Shown: positions 10,716 through 21,680 of the stretch, piece after piece | Layout: every line of letters starts with the position of its first letter | How positions within the stretch are numbered: position 1 is the first letter of the stretch | Source: Imbricaverruca yamaguchii | Taxonomy: Eukaryota; Arthropoda; Thecostraca; Neoverrucidae | Length of the DNA: 64,000 nucleotides | Assembly (NCBI GenBank): GCA_034440575.1 | Contig: JAOTOL010001304.1 | Coordinates: 399,501 to 463,500 of the forward strand | Direction: 5' to 3' | Notes under the pieces: generated by a model | What the model saw: the letters and a program-made list of their open reading frames with translations, nothing else | The model's database searches: none | What the model was told of the DNA's origin: nothing | Program-made: the position numbers and the translations under genes

Positions 10716-10873
10716 GTCGCGGCTGGAAGGTGGAGTACATGTCGGGCCGGTCGTCCATCCGCGGCGGACCGCTGGACGGCAGCTACGAGCTGGCGCAGTA
10801 CCACTGCCACTGGGGGCGCGACGACCAGCGCGGCTCCGAGCACACCGTCAACGGACACAGATACGCCGCCGAG
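10716..10873 (+). CDS. Alpha-carbonic anhydrase, exon 3 (zinc ligands 1 and 2)
   Basis: Reads (G)RGWKVEYMSGRSSIRGGPL, then DGSYELAQYHCHWGRDDQ, RGSEHTVNGHRYAAE. QYHCHWG carries His93 and His95, equivalent to zinc ligands His94 and His96 of human CA II; SEH and AAE keep the structural Glu106, His107 and Glu117 equivalents. The residue at the proton-shuttle position (CA II His64) is Arg65 here (codon CGC at 10718-10720), and CA II Asn67 is Lys68. Acceptor CCGACAG before 10716; donor GAG|GTGAGC at 10874, phase 0. Length 158 bp. Intron 2 splits the NTG/RGW segment, somewhat upstream of the vertebrate CA II border as I remember it. A 44-bp minisatellite starts about 20 bp after the donor. Confidence 0.95.
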
Positions 10874-10889
10874 GTGAGCGCCGCCGCCG

Positions 10890-11270
10890 CCGACCTCAGG
10901 CCGGGTCAAGGTCACCGGGGCGACCTCAGGCCGGGTCATGGTCACCGGGTCAAGGCAACCGGGGCGACCTCAGACCGTGTCATGGTCACCGGGTCAAGGC
11001 AACCGGGGCGACCTCAGACCGGGTCATGGTCACCGGGTCAAGGCAACCGGGGCGACCTCAGACCGGGTCATGGTCACCGGGGCGACCTCAGTCCGGGTCA
11101 TGGTCACCGGGTCAAGGCAACCGGGGCGACCTCAGACTGAGCCAAGGCCACCGGTGCGACCTGAGACCGGGTCATGGCCACCGGTACGACCTGAGACCGG
11201 GTTATGGTCACCGGTGAGACCTGAGACCGGGTTAAGGCCACCGGTGCGACCTCAGATCGGGTGAAGGCCA
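10890..11270. repeat. 44-bp minisatellite directly after exon 3
   Basis: Tandem units carry GGTCATGGTCACCGGGTCA and ACCGGGGCGACCTCAGACC; the clear period is 44 bp between 10981 and 11130. The right part (11130-11270) is a shorter, diverged version. Units contain CTCAG acceptor-like and, in one place (about 11211), CCGGTGAG donor-like strings. It begins within about 20 bp of the exon 3 donor. Confidence 0.9.
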
Positions 11271-12365
11271 CTGCGACCACCGTGCAGGCGAGGGAGATGC
11301 AAAATCGCTTCGGATTCCTTGAAAGGTCCGACGTCTGTAGATATTCATGTAACGAGTATCGACGATTTCATGGGGAGGAAAACTGAAGGTATGTACCCCT
11401 CTGCCAGGGAGATGCGACATTCCTCTGGCTAGAAAAAGACGGTCAACAAAAATACTAGAGTACACCCCTTTTCATTCTGTGTTTTTTTTTCAGCCGAATG
11501 CGGACTTTCTGGGTGAAAAAGACGTTAATGCAGAGCGGCCGAGCACACTCAAAACAGGCCTTGACAATTGTTATCAATATCATTGGCGACCATCTGGAGA
11601 AGTAATGGCCTTCCAAACAATTACAGCCGCCATACAAACTCCTGGCTGTGCTGTTGGCAGCGAGGGCAGCTGGGCTCTGGTGTTTGTCGGTCGTGGTTCG
11701 GGGAAGGCTGTCGACCTGGTATCGTTTGGTTGCAGGTGGCCCCCGGAACGTCTCGACGACTCCTCGCCCGCCACTCGCTGTATTCTGAACTTGTGCTCTG
11801 CCCCGCCGACACCAATACTACCGTGTCCGACACATCCTCCTGTCAAATCCAACACCGATACCGGTTAGTGCGGTAATCCACCATGCAGAGGTCAATGCCC
11901 ACCGGGCTCTTGACCTGCCTGAACCCTCGCAGTATACCGGATGACCTTAATAGGCCCGGGGCACGTGGAGTGAAACTCAATTGCTGGGCTGATTGGGGTC
12001 AGTGCGCGCACCTACGGCCGCACCGCCGCGGCGGTGCGCCGGTGTCATTGGCATGAAGACGGCACAGATAGTTCAAGGAGTCTCATGCATCCGCATTCAC
12101 AGTGACGTCATCGAAATAAGCTTGGAGTGAAATTATCACATTTGACCACGCCGTCGGCTCTGGATGTGCAGTTGGGGGCAATAAGGGAAGCCGTTGCCAT
12201 GTTGAAGCATAAATGAGCCGACGTAAGCTCTAAGGGGTCCGGTGGTTAGCATCACGAAGGTGGCTGATGCCTTCCGGGTCGAAAACGAACCGGTACCATG
12301 CAAAGACTCATGATGTCCTGGTCACGCCGCGGTTCCCCGTGACGTCACGGTAACCCGGCACGCCA
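11271..12365. other. Intron 3 sequence with an 18-bp perfect palindrome
   Basis: No gene recognised. At 12020-12037 there is a perfect palindrome GCACCGCCGCGGCGGTGC in a CpG-rich context. Open frames of about 100-129 codons near 11480-11870 lack family motifs. Confidence 0.4.
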
Positions 12366-12990
12366 TAGTACCTCGTCACGTTACGGTACCCGTCACGACA
12401 TTGTACCCCGTCTCGATATGGTACCCCGTCACGTCACGGTACCCCGTCACACCACGATACCCGTCACACCACGGTACCCCGTCACACCACGGTACCCCGT
12501 CACACCACGGTACCCCGTCACACCACGGCACCCGTCACACCACGGTACCTCGTCACACCACGGTACCCCGTCACACCACGGTACCCCGTCACACCACGGT
12601 ACCCCGTCACGTCACGGTACCCCGTCACACCACGGTACCCGTCACACCACGGCACCCCGTCACATCACGGCACCCGTGATACATCGGTATCCCGTCAGAC
12701 TATTACACCCGTGATACAGTGCCCCGTCACACCACGGTACCTCGTCACGCCACAGTACCCTATCACGTCACTGTACAGTACCCCGTCATGCCACAGCACC
12801 CATTCACGTCACGGTACCCGTGATACATCGGTATCCCGTCAGGCTACGGTGCCCCGTCACGCCACAGTACCCCGTCACATCACGGCACCCGTGATACATC
12901 GGTATCACGTCAGGCTACAGTGCCCCTTCACGCCACGGTAGAGTACCCCGTCACGCCACGGTACCCCGTCACACCACAGCACCCCGTCAC
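12366..12990. repeat. 18-bp minisatellite with a GGTACC in nearly every unit
   Basis: Over 30 copies of GTCACACCACGGTACCCC and variants, with 17-bp units where one C is lost. Most units carry the hexamer GGTACC. Towards the right the array is mixed with a second unit type containing GATACATCGGTATCCCGTC. Ser/His/Pro/Arg-rich open frames here are artefacts. Confidence 0.95.
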
Positions 12991-13312
12991 GCCACCCGTG
13001 TCGCCGTAACAGAACGGTGCCCGAATGTGTTAGGTATGTGCGTTGCACAAGAACAACTTGCCGTTCGCAGTGCCATGTCGCGTGTGCGTACATGCTGTTT
13101 AGTCTGGTGTTGCGAACCTGGCTGGGAATTCCGAGATGTCTGACGAGTGTGTTTCCCGACTTCCATAGGCAAATGCAGAACTTGCTGCCGTCTATGCACA
13201 CGCGATATACGTGCTGCCGGCTATGGTGTTCCTACAAAAGTTGGGATCTGATTTCCTGTTCTTTCGTTATTTTACGGTCGAGTTTGCTTCTCAGGAGACC
13301 TAATTCCATATT

Positions 13313-13581
13313 TCGCATACATAAAGACATAAAAGATTAGTGCAACTATGAGCCACAAGGTCCCTTCGTGGTTGCACTCTGGACATTCAACCAGTTACCC
13401 ACGAAATCCGTCGATGAGCCCTCCCTGGAATACTGAAAAGCACATCCTCTATTCTTATGATTGTTTATGCTGTTTTTAAAGATGTTCACTTTTGAATCGA
13501 TGACCTCTAATTGCATCATTTCTATTAAATTCGAATATTTCCCTGAGATATATACCTTCTCCAGGCCATGGACAAATTTAA
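13313..13581 (-). mobile_element. CR1-like LINE, truncated second copy, 3' part
   Basis: The reverse complement matches the 3' end of the CR1-like element at 33745-34128. The 3' UTR with GGCTCATAGTTGCACTAATC and the TTTATGTC tail lies at 13313-13410, then come the last codons (AAAAACAGCAT..AACAATCAT) and EFNRNDAIRGH. It has an internal deletion of about 110 bp relative to the intact copy (between AGAGGTCAT.. and GAACATCTTT). At 13578-13581 (TTAA) it is interrupted by a DNA transposon and resumes at 14925. Confidence 0.85.
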
Positions 13582-14924
13582 CACGCGCCCTGGAGGGTCT
13601 CTGAAAATAACGCGCCCTGGAGAGGGGGGGGCGGATTCCACCCCCCCCCCTAAGATATCAGCTCCTATGAAGGCTAGAGCAACGAAATTCACATGGTGGA
13701 TGGGCACGATAGAGAACTCTATTGTGTGCAAAGTGCATGACCTTAGGTCAATATCTTCAAGGTCAAATGAGGTCAAAATTGAAAAATGTTCTGGTTTTGC
13801 GTGGCTTGGCTTGTCATTGTTATGGATCACTGTGGTTGTGTTTAAATGCTCCAAAATTGGCATTAATGATGTTTTGGACATTACTAATGATGCAATACAG
13901 ATGTCAGCTCCGCCATTTGACCTCAGGTCACCTATATAGGAGCACTTTATTAGGTCATTACCTGCTCCAGTTACCGGAACCGGGCTCCTATCCCGACTGC
14001 TCCGTTGGGCGGCTCGGCACAATCGGCTTCGCAAATAAAGGAGTGAAATACATGAATAAAGGATGGAAATGCTTAGGCACACAATGACAAACAGTAGATT
14101 TCGGGATGTATAGGGAGTAACATGTAAAGTGACATCAATCGCATGACAGTCATTTGCATTTATGACACATTCCAGTTGACCAAGCTTGCCTCCATTAGCC
14201 TGTCATGAACTTGACCTGACTTGACCTCGGCGACCTAACATGACTTAAATTATATAGCATAACAATATGCATCAAACAAGTCGCTAGTGTTGTCAAGAAC
14301 ACTTCCCTATTGCCAATATACGGGAAGCGCATCAGCGCCGATTTTTGTGGTCTGGCGCTGTGAATTGTTTTTACTTTAACGGCCCCTAACTTGAAAACCT
14401 CTCGGCCGATTTCCACTTTTCTTGCTTTAAACGATGCGCCGGTCATTTCTAAGCTGGTACGCGATAAATTTGGTGTATATCGGCCAGTACAATATGGAGT
14501 CATGTACGAAAAATTGGAAGGATTGGCGGTTTCGCCATACCCCCTCTAGAGCGTGTGTTAACCTGTTATGAACTTGACCTGACTTGACCTCGGTGACTTG
14601 ACATGACTCTGGAACAATGTAGCATGACAATGTACATCAAACAAGTCGCTAGTTTTGCCAAGAACACTTCCTTTTTGCTAGTATACCGGAAGCGCATCAG
14701 CGACGATATTTGTGATCTGGCGCTGGGAAATGTTTTTGACTTTAGCGACCCTTAACTCGAAAAAGTTTCGGTCGATTTTAATTTGTCTTACTTCAAACAA
14801 CGCGCCGGTCATTTATTGGCAGGTACACAAACAATGGCGTATATCGGCCGGTAAAATCTGGAGTTATCTACGAAAAAGCCGGAGGGGTGGACGGATTTCG
14901 CCCCCCGCCCCTCCAGGGCGCGTG
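13582..14924. mobile_element. piggyBac-like non-autonomous DNA transposon nested in a CR1-like LINE
   Basis: A 1,343-bp insertion splits the CR1-like copy. Its ends are inverted repeats, CACGCGCCCTGGAG at 13582 and CTCCAGGGCGCGTG ending at 14924. It is flanked on both sides by TTAA (13578-13581 and 14925-14928), while the uninterrupted LINE at about 33751 has one TTAA at the equivalent place. A TTAA target duplication is the signature of the piggyBac superfamily. No transposase reading frame is visible, so it is non-autonomous. A G/C homopolymer-rich stretch follows the left end (13620-13650). The right half consists of two tandem units. Confidence 0.8.
14197..14924. repeat. Tandem 365-bp units inside the piggyBac-like element
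   Basis: Unit 1 (about 14197-14561) and unit 2 (about 14562-14924) both start near CCTGT(C/T)ATGAACTTGACC, share ACAAGTCGCTAGT and GCGCATCAGCG, and end in a (T/G)GTGTTAA-type border. The end of unit 1 (GAGCGTGTGTTAA, TTAA at 14558-14561) resembles the outer terminus of the element. The units differ at many positions, so the duplication is not recent. Confidence 0.75.
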
Positions 14925-15172
14925 TTAAAGACCTTGATGAGATCTCCTCTGAGCCATCTAAGTGAAAACATATTAAATTTCTTCAATCATTCCTCATATG
15001 CCTGGTTGCTTATACCAGTAGCCATTTTTGTATCCATCTATTGTACTCTCTATAAAAGCCAACAATCTTTTTCATAGCTAGGAGACCAAGCTTGGATCCA
15101 GTGTTCCAGATGTAGCCTGACATATGCACAATAAAGCTTCCCGATGACTTCCTCACTTCTGTATGATTTTTA
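14925..15172 (-). mobile_element. CR1-like LINE, truncated second copy, 5' part
   Basis: Continuation of the element at 13313-13581 on the other side of the nested transposon. The reverse complement matches 33510-33755 of the intact copy, including CCAAGCTTGGTCTCCTAGCT and the following GAAAAAGATTGTTGGCTTTT. Similarity fades at about 15172, which is the 5' truncation point. Scattered substitutions break the reading frame. Confidence 0.85.
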
Positions 15173-15419
15173 GAATATAAATTGAATCCGTGTTGTTGCT
15201 GGGGTGGCTTTAGGAACCAGGGTTCTATTGCTAAGCAGAGCGTGTTGGGTGAACCCTTGCCCCACCACCCGATCCATGAATTCCAGTTCAGCGGCAGAAT
15301 TTAGACCGAAAGTTTAACGTGCCGTCAATGCACCGACACGTCCGCCCGGAAGCTCGTCCCCGGTCTTATCGGGCCAGCTGCCAACTGACACTCCCAGCCG
15401 GGGCTAAATGCGAGCGCGC

Positions 15420-15500
15420 GAAGCGACTCGAACCCTGTGTTGCCAGTACAGGGGAGGCCAGTGCAGGCCAGCGCTCTGACCAACTGAGCTACCGGGGCGG
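15420..15500 (-). repeat. tRNA-derived SINE head (degenerate)
   Basis: On the minus strand, starting near 15498, GCCCCGGTAGCTCAGTTGG with GTCAGAGC is a good D-arm / A box, and GGTTCGAGTC (15425-15434 complement) is a B box, the two parts of a pol III internal promoter. The anticodon region cannot form a normal arm and the acceptor stem has no matching 3' strand, so it is a tRNA-derived element and not a working tRNA gene. Confidence 0.65.
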
Positions 15501-15590
15501 CATAGTGCACCCTTTTGTAGCATTTCAAACCGGAACATAACAAGGTCAAACCACAAGGTGAGAGGTTAGCTTGATTTATTAGATGTCCAT

Positions 15591-15639
15591 ATTGAAGCGA
15601 TAGCGACCGAACGCGATGTGCGGTCGCTATCGCTTCAAT
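15591..15639. repeat. Perfect 19-bp hairpin
   Basis: Arms ATTGAAGCGATAGCGACCG (15591-15609) and its exact reverse complement (15621-15639) are separated by an 11-nt loop. It lies in unique intron sequence with no similarity to the mobile elements nearby. Confidence 0.9.
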
Positions 15640-15749
15640 TTCCATAAAATTGCCGTCGTTTGACTTCGCTCGTTGTGCAGTATTGGAATATTGAGCAACC
15701 GTGTACTTATTAATCCCGATCCCGACCGCCAATCGAGAACCTGTTCATA

Positions 15750-16250
15750 ATCTGTGTGGATGGTTGCCGTCGGAGCGAAGTGCCCAACCCCACCGCGGTC
15801 ACGTGCCTCTCCCGCCGAGTCCTCTGGCGGCAGAAATACTGCACCGCCCGACTCGCGCACTCTGAGCATTGTCCGCCGTCCGGCGGCTGGGCTGGGCTGC
15901 GCGCGGTGCGTGACGGTGGACGGTGACGCGGAGGGGTGGGGAGCGAGAGGAGGCCGCGCGCTGGGGTGTGCGCGAGAGATGCGTGACCAGCGGAGAGGAG
16001 GAAACGCACTGGCAGCCAAGGTCACGGTTAATGGCGGTCCGGCGGCGAGCCTGGTACACACAAAACAACCGACATCACCACACGGTGGCAGGCTGGCCAA
16101 ACACAACAACACACGCACACACTCACACAGCCTGGTACCGCGGCGGAGACAGTGTCGCCCAGCGGGCTGAGCGGGAGTGCGACACGGCGAAGGGACGTGC
16201 CCCGCGTATCTCGCCTCGAACGACCTTGGAGAAGCACACCGACGCGAAAA
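15750..16250. other. CpG-rich island inside intron 3
   Basis: About 500 bp of CpG-dense sequence stand out from the AT-rich flanks, with an E-box-like CACGTG near 15800. Open frames on both strands (up to 163 codons) contain no motif I recognise. It could be an internal or antisense promoter; there is no direct evidence of transcription. Confidence 0.4.
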
Positions 16251-16890
16251 GTTGGGGCCAGCGCCAGTGATTGAAAATACTTGGCCACCATCAATGGATT
16301 CGGCTGGCGGAGAGGGACTGATGATGGGATTCCACTGCCGGGCGCCGACTGGAGCTGTGGTATTATACGTGGGACCACGCCCTCAAATTTATTTCTATAT
16401 CAGCCCAATACGTCAAAGCCAAAGATGACGTCAATGTAAGTCAACAATATTACATACATACACATGACGAAATGAGGAACATAGCAGTTGTGAGCGGAAC
16501 GACTTCATGTTAATGATGGCACAATTGAGTGTGATGAATATGGCGACCTATTGCGTTTGAACGCAGCCATATTCGGAAGCCAATTCGGAAAGTCAAAACT
16601 CTATTCACAAGAGGCCAAAACAGAGTGCTATTGGGTGTTCGTTTCCACATGGATCTTGGGATTAGTCATGACATTGACGCGGATGATGTAGATGTGCCGG
16701 TCGGCTACTCATAGGTCATAAAGTCCCAAGGTGTTCAGGCTTAGTAAGCGTCAAAGTGGCCATCTGGATTAAGCCTGTAAAGGAAGCATTACTATAAGCT
16801 TAGAAAAAAACGATACTCAGCACTCCAGCTAATGCCTCATCCGAAATTTAAAAGGAACTATCTATGAACATCCTACACACCTATCAATGT

Positions 16891-16943
16891 CTGTCTAGAC
16901 CTATTCACTCGATTCCGGGTATCGAGTGAATAGGGCTAGACAG
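16891..16943. repeat. 23-bp hairpin with one mismatch
   Basis: The arm at 16891-16913 (CTGTCTAGACCTATTCACTC..) and the arm at 16921-16943 are reverse complements with one mismatch, around a 7-nt loop TCCGGGT. The flanks are unique. Confidence 0.9.
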
Positions 16944-18141
16944 GCTCGACCACAGTGTCCTCGCTGTTCGGAAATTGGCGGTGCGCCACATACTACTCAC
17001 GCCCCAGCAATTTGCACGGGAATGCAGATTGTTTTACGGAAGAAACTTGAGTTGCCTGATATATGAAGACATTCTGGGTAACAACTCAAAGTTAGTACAT
17101 TCGGGGAACTTGTTCCATTACCTATCAGCGATTGCATTTAAAACCACGCACACACCGAAGTAATAGTTCTTATCAGCAGTAAAACATAAAAATATTATTG
17201 ATGAGCACGAAGGATCAAAATAGGTAGAAGCGCCCTAAAGCCCAAATAACTAACTGACATCTGCAACCAACATATTCACAAACTACCTTCGTTCTTTATG
17301 AAGCAAAAGTTCCCAATAGCTTTATAGTAAGTTCTCCATAACGAACATTCGCCCATATCTCCACAAATCAGGTGGGTCCACCAACAAACCGAACGTTTAA
17401 ATCATCACATACTTCGATCCTCCACAGTCACGAATACATTCAAGATCCTCTTTCAAACCGCGTAAAACGAGCATTCTGTAGCCTTACCTTCAGTTCGAAG
17501 CACCGCAGCCAGAAGCGCCAAAGTTGAGACAGCTGAGTCTCGCCGTTTTCCGTGCAGCACGTATGGGAAGTTATTGTAGAAGGGCAGTCAATACGCCGGA
17601 TTTTTTTCTGTCGGCAGCAGACTCAAAGTGTCGCCGCCAGCAAATCAACCCGTGCTCATATAGCACATTGTAAATATTCCAACAACGTGCGCAATCCAGA
17701 GGACTTGTTCTGGCCGAAAATTGAAGGGTGGAGGATGGAGATGGACTTTCCAAGTCAGGCGGTGTCTATCACACCCCTCACACCTGCTGGTTTTGCCATT
17801 AACACTTTCTTCTGATCGGATAGTAGACCTGTCTTTTCAAAAAAAAAATCCACACTCATAGTTCGCAGCAATTTTCACGGTGTTGGTTATGCCCGACGCT
17901 AGCGGTGAAATAGTCTGCAGAGTCACCTCACTCAAGAACGTAATTTTTTTATCATTCCTGACTGCCATGGAAGGATGCTAATTTTTACATGTTCTAAACT
18001 GACAATTTATAGATGTACTGGGAAGGTTCAAGACAGAAGAGAGCCGGTTGCATAGTAAATATGAAATAATCGTGGGGTTACAGAAGCATTGAGAAGAACT
18101 GATGTGATAAACACACTAGAGACTCCTCGCACCGACAACTG

Positions 18142-18143
<2 letters not shown>
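16944..18143. other. Intron 3, AT-rich unique sequence, nothing recognised
   Basis: No gene, array or mobile element that I can support. Short open frames only. Confidence 0.4.

Positions 18144-18200
<57 letters not shown>
18144..18200. repeat. (AT)n microsatellite
   Basis: An uninterrupted AT dinucleotide tract of about 28 copies. Confidence 0.97.
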
Positions 18201-18202
<2 letters not shown>

Positions 18203-19084
18203 CAAAATGCTTCGTAACTTGCGCCTTCCACCAAGCGTTCAGTTTCGCACTACGTTCCAAACTGCAGCTAGACTAAATCTTTCTGGCATCATACGTGTCG
18301 TTGAATATTCTTGAACTGAAATCAGTCTATTATGACAGGCGGAAAATATGCCGTGACATGTAATTTCGCTGAATTATAACAGACAGATCCGTATCACAGT
18401 GTAAGCGAAGTTACGGATCATTAAAGCTCGTGCCATGTCCACGTTCCTCAAAAATGAATCAGAATCGTACTCGATAAGGAAACTCTGCGCCCTCGCACCC
18501 AGTGGCTCGTGCATGCCATGAGCAACAGTACCGGTGCTCCGCCGGCCGCCGGAATGGCTGTCGGCGGCGCACACGTGGCGCGGACGGATCCCGAGAACTC
18601 CGCCGAGCCTGGCGACCCGCCGATGTATGCACTGCCGGCGTCGACGGTCGACGCGATACGATCGGGTGAACAGCATATTTGGCAGTCGCGCCCCGAGTTG
18701 CCGACCTTCGGATCCAGTCGCCCGGCCCGCAGGTGCTCATTGCTGTGACCGAATACGAATCCGGATCCATCCGGCATTTATGAGATGATAAACACATGCA
18801 GAGTCCTCCGATTCCGATGCATCGCGGGCCGGTATGTTGCATGCCCCTGCTGTGTACCGTAATGCAGTGTATCGCTACGCTGGGATCAGTGGACGTTGAG
18901 CACATTTGCATCACATTATTCTTTACGCGGTCGAGACATACCTTTTTTGACCGCACCTCTTTGGCGGGGTCACCACTTGGTTCGGACGCTGTTCCACCTA
19001 CTCTGAGCCGGGCCGATCCGCTATGCACCTGGACCAAGCAACATTGAGCCGGTGGCGAGCTCTCCGAACTTCAACCGAGGCCGC
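18201..19084. other. Intron 3, partly CpG-rich, no supported gene
   Basis: 18480-18760 is GC-rich and open on both strands (up to 192 codons on the minus strand across 18459-19037), but no motif, splice pairing or family resemblance is visible. Confidence 0.35.
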
Positions 19085-19352
19085 TCGGACTCCTTCTCAC
19101 GCTCCAGAGCGGCGTCTCGGCGGGTCTGCCGGGTGACGCGACCTCTCTCGGGTCCTTCCTCACGCTCTCAGGACGGCTGCCGGCCTCCGGGCGACGCCAC
19201 ACTCTCGGGTCCTTCCTCACGCTCTCAGGACGGCTGCCGGCCTCCGGGCGACGCGACACTCTCGGGTCCTTCCTCACGCTCTCAGGACGGCTGCGGGTCT
19301 GCCGGGCGACGCGATACTCTCGGGTCCTTCATCACGCTCTCAGGACGGCTGC
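19085..19352. repeat. 57-bp minisatellite, about 4 copies
   Basis: Unit TCTCGGGTCCTTCCTCACGC followed by TCTCAGGACGGCTGCCGG and a GCGACGC end, with a period of 57 bp. A diverged first copy begins near 19085. The period is a multiple of 3, so frames remain open without being coding. Confidence 0.9.
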
Positions 19353-20483
19353 CAGCCTGCCGGACGCAGTTCGGCTGCTTCCTTCCATATCTACCCGTCG
19401 CCACGTGCGCCCGGCTGTGGGGACAATGCCAAAACACACCGATTCAGAGCGGCTCAAGCTCACAGTCATCCCTTCCTCCATTATATTGTTGGATACTTGT
19501 TTGTTTGCTTGATCTCTACCTCTGCATCCTTATGTCCGCGATGTTTGACGAGAAATCGACACTGACTGTCACGCCCAAACTGAGCTTCATACTCTACCCA
19601 GCCTCCATATCTCAGCCATGCATCATCCTTCATGCATTCTGTCGCCTATCATTTACACATTCCTGTCTTCTCACTCATTTCGATGGGCTCATGAATAGCC
19701 ACCATGGTACGTGGATGTGCCTGCAGTAAATACAAATACTAGCCGCCTGACCTCCCCCCCCACCCCACCCCACCCTCTCTGCGCTCTACCGCACGGAGCC
19801 GCGACTGGAATGCAATATCTGCACAACGAGGACCGGGTGGTGCGGTACGGATCAGGAAGGATCCCCACTTGCCGCACAAGGCGTACCCATTCGCTTGTAC
19901 GGAACTGTTCTCGACGTGGCAGCTGCAGCCTTCTGTCCGCCGCACTGTCGTGCTCGGTGCAGGCGCTGGCGGGCAAACGGAGCGTTATAAATGACATGAG
20001 CGTGTTCTATTAAAACCGGTATCCGTGCAAACAGGCTGGCGCAGTCGAGCATCGGATGCAGGGCGCGCTGGTGGCAGGATCGCGAGCGACACGGTGTCGA
20101 CGCAACGCCTACAGTTTGCCGATGTAGATTTTCCAATCGTGTGCTATGCATAGAGGCGCTTTGAGAACTTCAACATGTGTGAAATGTGCTCTATGAGATT
20201 CCGTGAAGCTGATGTTTCACAATGGGTCGCACGAAATCCACGTGTATTCATTGATATACCATGCTCGGTATATCAACATTCGGTGCCATTAAAATTGGTT
20301 CCCTGAACATCTTTTTGTATTACTTTAACAATGACAGAGTAGCACCTGCTAGATATTTGTTACGTCAATTAAAGGGCAGGTACAGGTACGCATACAGGTA
20401 CACATACATGCATACATACATGTTGGACGGGGTTGGGGGGGGGGCGGACATGAGTTGGCGCTGTCGCTCTTTCGCGGCCAGCC
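19353..20483. other. Intron 3, nothing recognised
   Basis: Mixed unique sequence. A short C-rich tract lies at 19757-19775 and an imperfect CATACA / ACAGGTAC repeat at 20383-20422. No gene found. Confidence 0.4.
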
Positions 20484-21115
20484 AGACCGTGCAGCGGTGG
20501 TGGGAGGCAGGGTGCGGACCCGTCCAGGCTGCGCGGCAGGGCTGGGCAGCGGTGTGGGAGGCGGGGTGAGGGTCCAGGCTGCACGGCAGGGCTGGGCAGC
20601 GGTGGTGGGAGGCAGGGTGCGGACCCGTCCAGGCTGCACGGCAGGGCTGGGCAGCGGTGGTGGGAGGCAGGGTGAGGACCCGTCCAGGCTAGGCTGCACG
20701 GCAGGGCTGGGCAGAGGTGGTGGGAGGCGGGGCGAAGACCCGTCCAGGCTGCACGGCAGGGCTGGGCAGCGGTGGCGGGAGGCAGGGTGAGGACCCGTCC
20801 AGGCTGCACGGCAGGGCTGGGCAGCGGTGGTGGGAGGCAGGGTGAGGACCCGTGGAGGCTGCACGGCAGGGCTGGGCAGCGGTGGTGGGAGGCAGGGTGA
20901 GGACCCGTGGAGGCTGCACGGCAGGGCTGGGCAGCGGTGGTGGGAGCAGGGTGAGACCCTGAGGCAGGGCTGAGTGGTGGGAGGCAGGGTGAGGACCCGT
21001 GGAGGCTGCACGGCAGGGCTGGGAAGCGGTGGTGGCAGGCAGGGCGAAGACCCGTGGAGGCTGCACGGCAGGGCTGGGCAGCGGTGGTGGGAGGCGGGGT
21101 GAGGATCCGTGGTGG
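20484..21115. repeat. 55-bp minisatellite, about 11 copies
   Basis: Unit GGCTGCACGGCAGGGCTGGG plus CAGCGGTGGTGGGAGGCAGG and GTGAGGACCCGTCCA or GTGGA. The period is 55 bp, measured at 20801, 20856 and 20911, with one shortened unit near 20950. GTGAGG donor-like strings recur. Long Pro-rich minus-strand open frames (up to 279 codons) are artefacts of the repeat. Confidence 0.95.
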
Positions 21116-21487
21116 CTGCAGATGGACCCGTGGACAATTGACCCGCGGACACGGCTGAGCGGTGTCGCGCTGCGCTGTGGGCTGGCTGTCAGCGCAACGG
21201 CCGCCCACCGGGCTGCGGGCGCGGCAGACGCCGCCGTCGTGTTCATATTTCCCTCAGCGGCCACAGCGCGTGGGCGTCGGTGTCCAGGGGCGGTCGCAGG
21301 TCCCCTCCGTCTCGATGATAATCACGTATGATTTCCCGTCGGGTAGATCACCGGGTGGGGTGGGGGTGAGCTCCTGGACGGGAGCGGCGTTCGCCCTCCC
21401 CCACCCGGCGGGGAGGGGGGCTTACAGTCATGCCGGGGGTGGGAGTGGCGGCCACGTTGGACTGAGAGGGGAACTGGGTCAGCGAAT

Positions 21488-21680
21488 CCGGCGACAGTGC
21501 CTGAGTATTGTCACTGTTATCTTGGAGATGGGGATGGTATTCTGGCTGTCCTCTGGGAGATGTGGATGATCTAAGTATTGTAGCTGCCATCTGGAAGGTC
21601 AAGATGGTACTGAGTATTGCGACTGCCATCTGGGGGATGGGGATGGTGTTATGTATTGTGATTGCCATCTGAGAGGTGGG
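21488..21680. repeat. Minisatellite built on TGCCATCTGGGAGATGGGGATGG
   Basis: Five degenerate copies of a unit of roughly 33-37 bp with core GCCATCTGG(A/G)(A/G) and GGGGATGG, separated by GTATTGTGACT variants. Confidence 0.8.

Noticed and set aside
12366..12990. CRISPR-like regular repeats here and in other arrays
   Set aside because: Units are adjacent without spacers, the setting is a eukaryotic intron, and no cas-like gene is present.
18459..19037. 192-codon minus-strand open frame in GC-rich DNA
   Set aside because: No motif; high GC lowers stop frequency, so such length is expected by chance.
20349..21264. Minus-strand Pro-rich open frames of 191-279 codons
   Set aside because: They coincide exactly with the 55-bp array and have the array period.
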